Below, piece by piece: positions 5,970-8,454 of a DNA stretch of 8,454 nucleotides (positions are counted from its first letter, which is position 1; the number at the start of each line of letters is the position of its first letter). The stretch covers positions 1-8,454 of the forward strand of contig CAKRWX010000092.1 in the NCBI GenBank assembly GCA_934418055.1, written 5' to 3'. Below the pieces are notes generated by a model. It saw only the letters and a program-made list of their open reading frames with translations, did no database searches and had not been told where the DNA came from. The translations under genes were made by a program, and so were the position numbers. The stretch is from an uncultured Lachnospiraceae bacterium (GTDB lineage Bacteria; Bacillota; Clostridia; Lachnospirales; Lachnospiraceae).

Positions 5970-7040
5970 ATGAAATTTATCCATACCGCCGACATCCACT
6001 GGGGCATGGAACCGGACAGTGACAAGCCCTGGAGCCGGGAACGCGCCCAGGCCATCAAGGACACCTTCACCCAGGTGATCACCAAAGCCCGTGACCTGGA
6101 AGTGGATTTTCTCTTTATTTCCGGTGACTTATTCCACCGCCAGCCGCTGCAGCGGGATCTGAAAGAGATCAATTACTTATTCAGCACGATCCCTTCTGTC
6201 CACGTGGTAATGATCGCGGGAAATCACGACCGGATCCGCAGCAATTCCGCTGTTTTAAGCTTTTCCTGGTGTCCGAACGTGACCTTCCTCATGAATGAGG
6301 AAATGGATCATGTCTATTTCAGCGACTGCAACACCGACGTCCACGGTTTCAGCTATCATACCGCAGAGATCCGGGAGAACCGCATCGACCATGTAGAGGT
6401 GCCATTTGACGGACGGATCCACGTGCTGTTGGCCCACGGCGGAGACGCCACCCACCTGCCATTTGATAAAAATGCCCTGGCGGCCTCTGGATTTTCTTAT
6501 ATTGCCCTTGGGCATATCCACAAGCCGGGAATTCTGGTAGAAAACAAAGTCGCTTTCGCCGGTTCCCCGGAACCGTTAGACAAGACGGAGACCGGCATCC
6601 ACGGCGCTTACTACGGCGAGATCAATCCGGTTTCCCAGAAAGTGGAGGTGTTAAAATACCTTCCACTCTGCAAATCCCAGTATGTTCCGCTGGCGGTCAA
6701 CATCACCACCAGCACCACCAACGTGGAACTGGAAGCCAAGATCAGTCAGGAAATCGAGAAACGTGGCCGTCAGAATATCTACCGTTTCCGCATCCGCGGC
6801 ATGCGTGATCCAGAGACCGAGTTTGACTTAGAAAATCTCACTTCCAAGTTTCGGATCGTGGAGATCTTGGATGAATCGGAACCTCAGTATGACTTTAGCG
6901 CTCTGTTTGCGGAACACCCCAGCGACATGATCGGTTTCTATATCCGGGCGCTGCAGAAGCCGGACATGAGTCCTGTTGAAAAAAAGGCCCTGTATTACGG
7001 CATTCACGCCCTGCTGCAGACCACTGACGAAAGGAGTTAG
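5970..7040 (+). CDS. SbcD/YhaO-type DNA repair metallophosphoesterase (Mre11-like nuclease)
   Basis: A 356-residue calcineurin-like phosphoesterase of the Mre11/SbcD group. Metal-binding motifs appear in order: D8-x-H10 ('HTADIHWG'), G52-D53 ('FISGDLFHR'), G-N-H-D (84-87, 'MIAGNHDRIRSN'), H156 ('VLLAHGG') and G-H-I-H (181-184). 'AFAGSPEPLDKTETG' marks the end of the nuclease domain. The remaining 150 or so residues are the capping and partner-binding region. Such nucleases cut DNA ends and hairpins with Mn2+, driven by an SMC/Rad50-like ATPase, here the next gene. The pairing with a YhaN-like partner points to the B. subtilis YhaO subgroup rather than classical SbcD, so no symbol is given. 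The ATG at 5970 is nine bases after AGGAGG (5955-5960). Its last codons (GAA AGG AGT) form the ribosome binding site of the next gene. Confidence 0.9.
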   Translation: MKFIHTADIHWGMEPDSDKPWSRERAQAIKDTFTQVITKARDLEVDFLFISGDLFHRQPLQRDLKEINYLFSTIPSVHVVMIAGNHDRIRSNSAVLSFSWCPNVTFLMNEEMDHVYFSDCNTDVHGFSYHTAEIRENRIDHVEVPFDGRIHVLLAHGGDATHLPFDKNALAASGFSYIALGHIHKPGILVENKVAFAGSPEPLDKTETGIHGAYYGEINPVSQKVEVLKYLPLCKSQYVPLAVNITTSTTNVELEAKISQEIEKRGRQNIYRFRIRGMRDPETEFDLENLTSKFRIVEILDESEPQYDFSALFAEHPSDMIGFYIRALQKPDMSPVEKKALYYGIHALLQTTDERS

Positions 7041-7043
7041 CCC

Positions 7044-8454
7044 ATGAAATTTCTTGAACTTCATTTAAAAGGCTTCGGCAAATTTCATGACCGCACCATC
7101 TCCTTCACCGATGGAATCAACGTGATCTATGGAAAAAATGAAGCCGGTAAGTCCACCATGCACACCTTCATCCGAGGTATGCTCTTCGGCATCCAGCCCC
7201 AGCGCGGCCGGGCATCGAAAAATGACCTTTACAGCAAATATGAACCCTGGGAAAATGGGGGAACCTACGAAGGCTCTCTCCGCTTAGAGCAGGGCGGACA
7301 TATTTATCGAATCGAGCGAAGTTTCCAGAAAAACAGGAAATCTTTGACAATTGTGGATGAAACCGATGGAAAAGAGATCGAACCGACAAGAGCATTTATG
7401 GATCAGCTGCTGTGCGGTTTAAGCGAAACCGCTTATAACAACACCATCAGCATCGGCCAGTTAAAGAGCGCCACAGACAGCACCATGATCACAGAGCTGA
7501 AAAATTATATTGCCAACATGAACACATCCGGCAATATGGCTCTGAATATCATCAAAGCCACAGACTATCTGAAAAAGCAGAAAAAGGCCCTGGAAGCCCA
7601 GCTGACTCCACAGGCCGCCAAGTCCTACACCACTTTGCTTGGGGAAATCAAGGCATTGGAGCGGGAGATTGCGTCACCGGAGTATGAGAATCAGCTTCCG
7701 GCTTATCAGAAACAGCGAACCGATGCCAGAACCCTCTCCCAGCAGAAACAGTCTGAAAAAGAGCTTCTTCTGGAAAAGGCCGTGAAGGGCCGCCAGGTTC
7801 TGGATCAGAACCAGTTTACCAATCAGCAGTCCATCAACGATTACACAGCCCAGACCCAGGATCTTTACAATGAATATCTGGATCTGGAACGTGCCGCCGG
7901 GAAGAAATCCCGCAAAGTTCTGACCGTGCTTCCGCTGATTTTATGCATCCTTGGGCTGGGAGTATCCGGTTATCTGCTGCTGTCTGGCGCGGCGGCAAGT
8001 TTCAGTGCTTCCCTTGGGGGTTCTCCTGTGCTTCTGCCCGTTGGTTCCGCTGGTCTGGGACTGATTTTTGGACTGATCGGCGCTATGACCGCTTTGGGCA
8101 CCCGCCGTCTGAAAAAGGAATTGTCCCTGGGAAGCCAGGCTCTTCAGGAAACCTTCCGCAGACATCTGGGCGATTCCGCCATCAGCGAAGAAGCCATGAA
8201 TGCCTTCACTGCCCGCATGAATGATTTCAAGCGGCTCTGTACCGCCACAGAAACCTCTGAAGCAGCCGTTCAGGCCCTGACAAAGGAGATTGCGTCTTTA
8301 CAACAGACACAGACCGACTGCAACGAGATCATCGAAAAACAACAGAAAAACCAGTGGGAACTGGAAAAGAAACTGGAGCTTCTGGCTAACTACAAGACAC
8401 AGGCCGAGGGCCTGAAAAATTCCCTGGCAGAAAATGAACGGATCTCCCAGGAGA
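7044..8454 (+). CDS. YhaN-like AAA ATPase with coiled coils and two membrane segments (Rad50/SbcC-like, partial)
   Basis: The first 470 codons are present and the frame runs off the right edge. The N-terminus 'MKFLELHLKGFGKF' and Walker A 'GKNEAGKST' (30-38) are those of the SbcC/Rad50/YhaN ATPase half. 'MLFGIQP' follows, and 'ISIGQL' holds the probable Q-loop glutamine (Q139). Residues about 165-290 and 355-470 are rich in K, E and Q with a heptad-like pattern, indicating coiled-coil arms. Between them lie two hydrophobic helices, about 295-313 and 329-351, separated by a short Gly/Ser/Ala loop. This membrane hairpin places both arms on the cytoplasmic side. YhaN-type proteins differ from SbcC in this respect. 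Walker B and the signature motif would be in the missing C-terminal half. The ATG is seven bases after AAGGAG (7031-7036) and three bases after the nuclease stop codon, so translation is coupled with it. Confidence 0.88.
   Translation, partial: MKFLELHLKGFGKFHDRTISFTDGINVIYGKNEAGKSTMHTFIRGMLFGIQPQRGRASKNDLYSKYEPWENGGTYEGSLRLEQGGHIYRIERSFQKNRKSLTIVDETDGKEIEPTRAFMDQLLCGLSETAYNNTISIGQLKSATDSTMITELKNYIANMNTSGNMALNIIKATDYLKKQKKALEAQLTPQAAKSYTTLLGEIKALEREIASPEYENQLPAYQKQRTDARTLSQQKQSEKELLLEKAVKGRQVLDQNQFTNQQSINDYTAQTQDLYNEYLDLERAAGKKSRKVLTVLPLILCILGLGVSGYLLLSGAAASFSASLGGSPVLLPVGSAGLGLIFGLIGAMTALGTRRLKKELSLGSQALQETFRRHLGDSAISEEAMNAFTARMNDFKRLCTATETSEAAVQALTKEIASLQQTQTDCNEIIEKQQKNQWELEKKLELLANYKTQAEGLKNSLAENERISQE

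Noticed and set aside
1..8454. CRISPR array, tRNA, rRNA or complete insertion sequence
   Set aside because: No regularly spaced repeats, no cloverleaf or rRNA-like stretches, and no transposase frame or paired terminal repeats were seen on either strand.

Overview
The window looks like chromosomal DNA from a Gram-positive anaerobe of the Clostridia, most likely a Lachnospiraceae member. The grounds are a GlgC/GlgD two-subunit ADP-glucose pyrophosphorylase followed by spoVG, a bacterial-type AsnRS, a YhaO/YhaN-like nuclease pair, strong GGAGG-type ribosome binding sites and roughly balanced base composition. The genus cannot be fixed from sequence reading alone.

Layout. Bases 1-256 (minus) hold the N-terminal 85 residues of a serine beta-lactamase-family hydrolase that runs off the left edge. 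Bases about 380-1182 are a graveyard. They contain a leuD (isopropylmalate dehydratase small subunit) fragment on the minus strand next to a terminator-like inverted repeat, an AT-richer foreign-looking stretch with a truncated reading frame and an intact 52-residue ORF, and the last 40 codons of a LysR-type regulator on the plus strand. Bases 1220-4120 (minus) are a glycogen-synthesis operon, glgC-glgD with a 4-base ATGA overlap, followed by spoVG and an intrinsic terminator. spoVG also has its own candidate promoter overlapping the end of glgD. The divergent 250-base region 4082-4331 carries back-to-back promoters for glgC and asnS, plus two TGTACA boxes and a palindrome with direct repeats in the glgC leader. 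asnS (4332-5723, plus) ends in a structured, repeat-like intergenic element that contains a good terminator. From 5970 to the right edge (plus) is a two-gene operon: an SbcD/YhaO-type Mre11-like nuclease and a YhaN-type Rad50-like ATPase with two membrane segments in its coiled-coil region (partial, runs off the window).

How the genes work together. GlgC and GlgD make ADP-glucose, the glucosyl donor for glycogen. SpoVG, an RNA/DNA-binding regulator of sporulation and stationary-phase processes, shares their transcription unit, which may tie glycogen storage to developmental state. AsnS charges tRNA-Asn. The YhaO/YhaN-like pair should form a DNA-end-processing complex tethered to the membrane. 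I found no sign of a wholly new system. The most interesting parts are the leu/lysR scar with its unknown small ORFs, the operator-like repeats around the glgC promoter, and the structured asnS-sbcD intergenic region.
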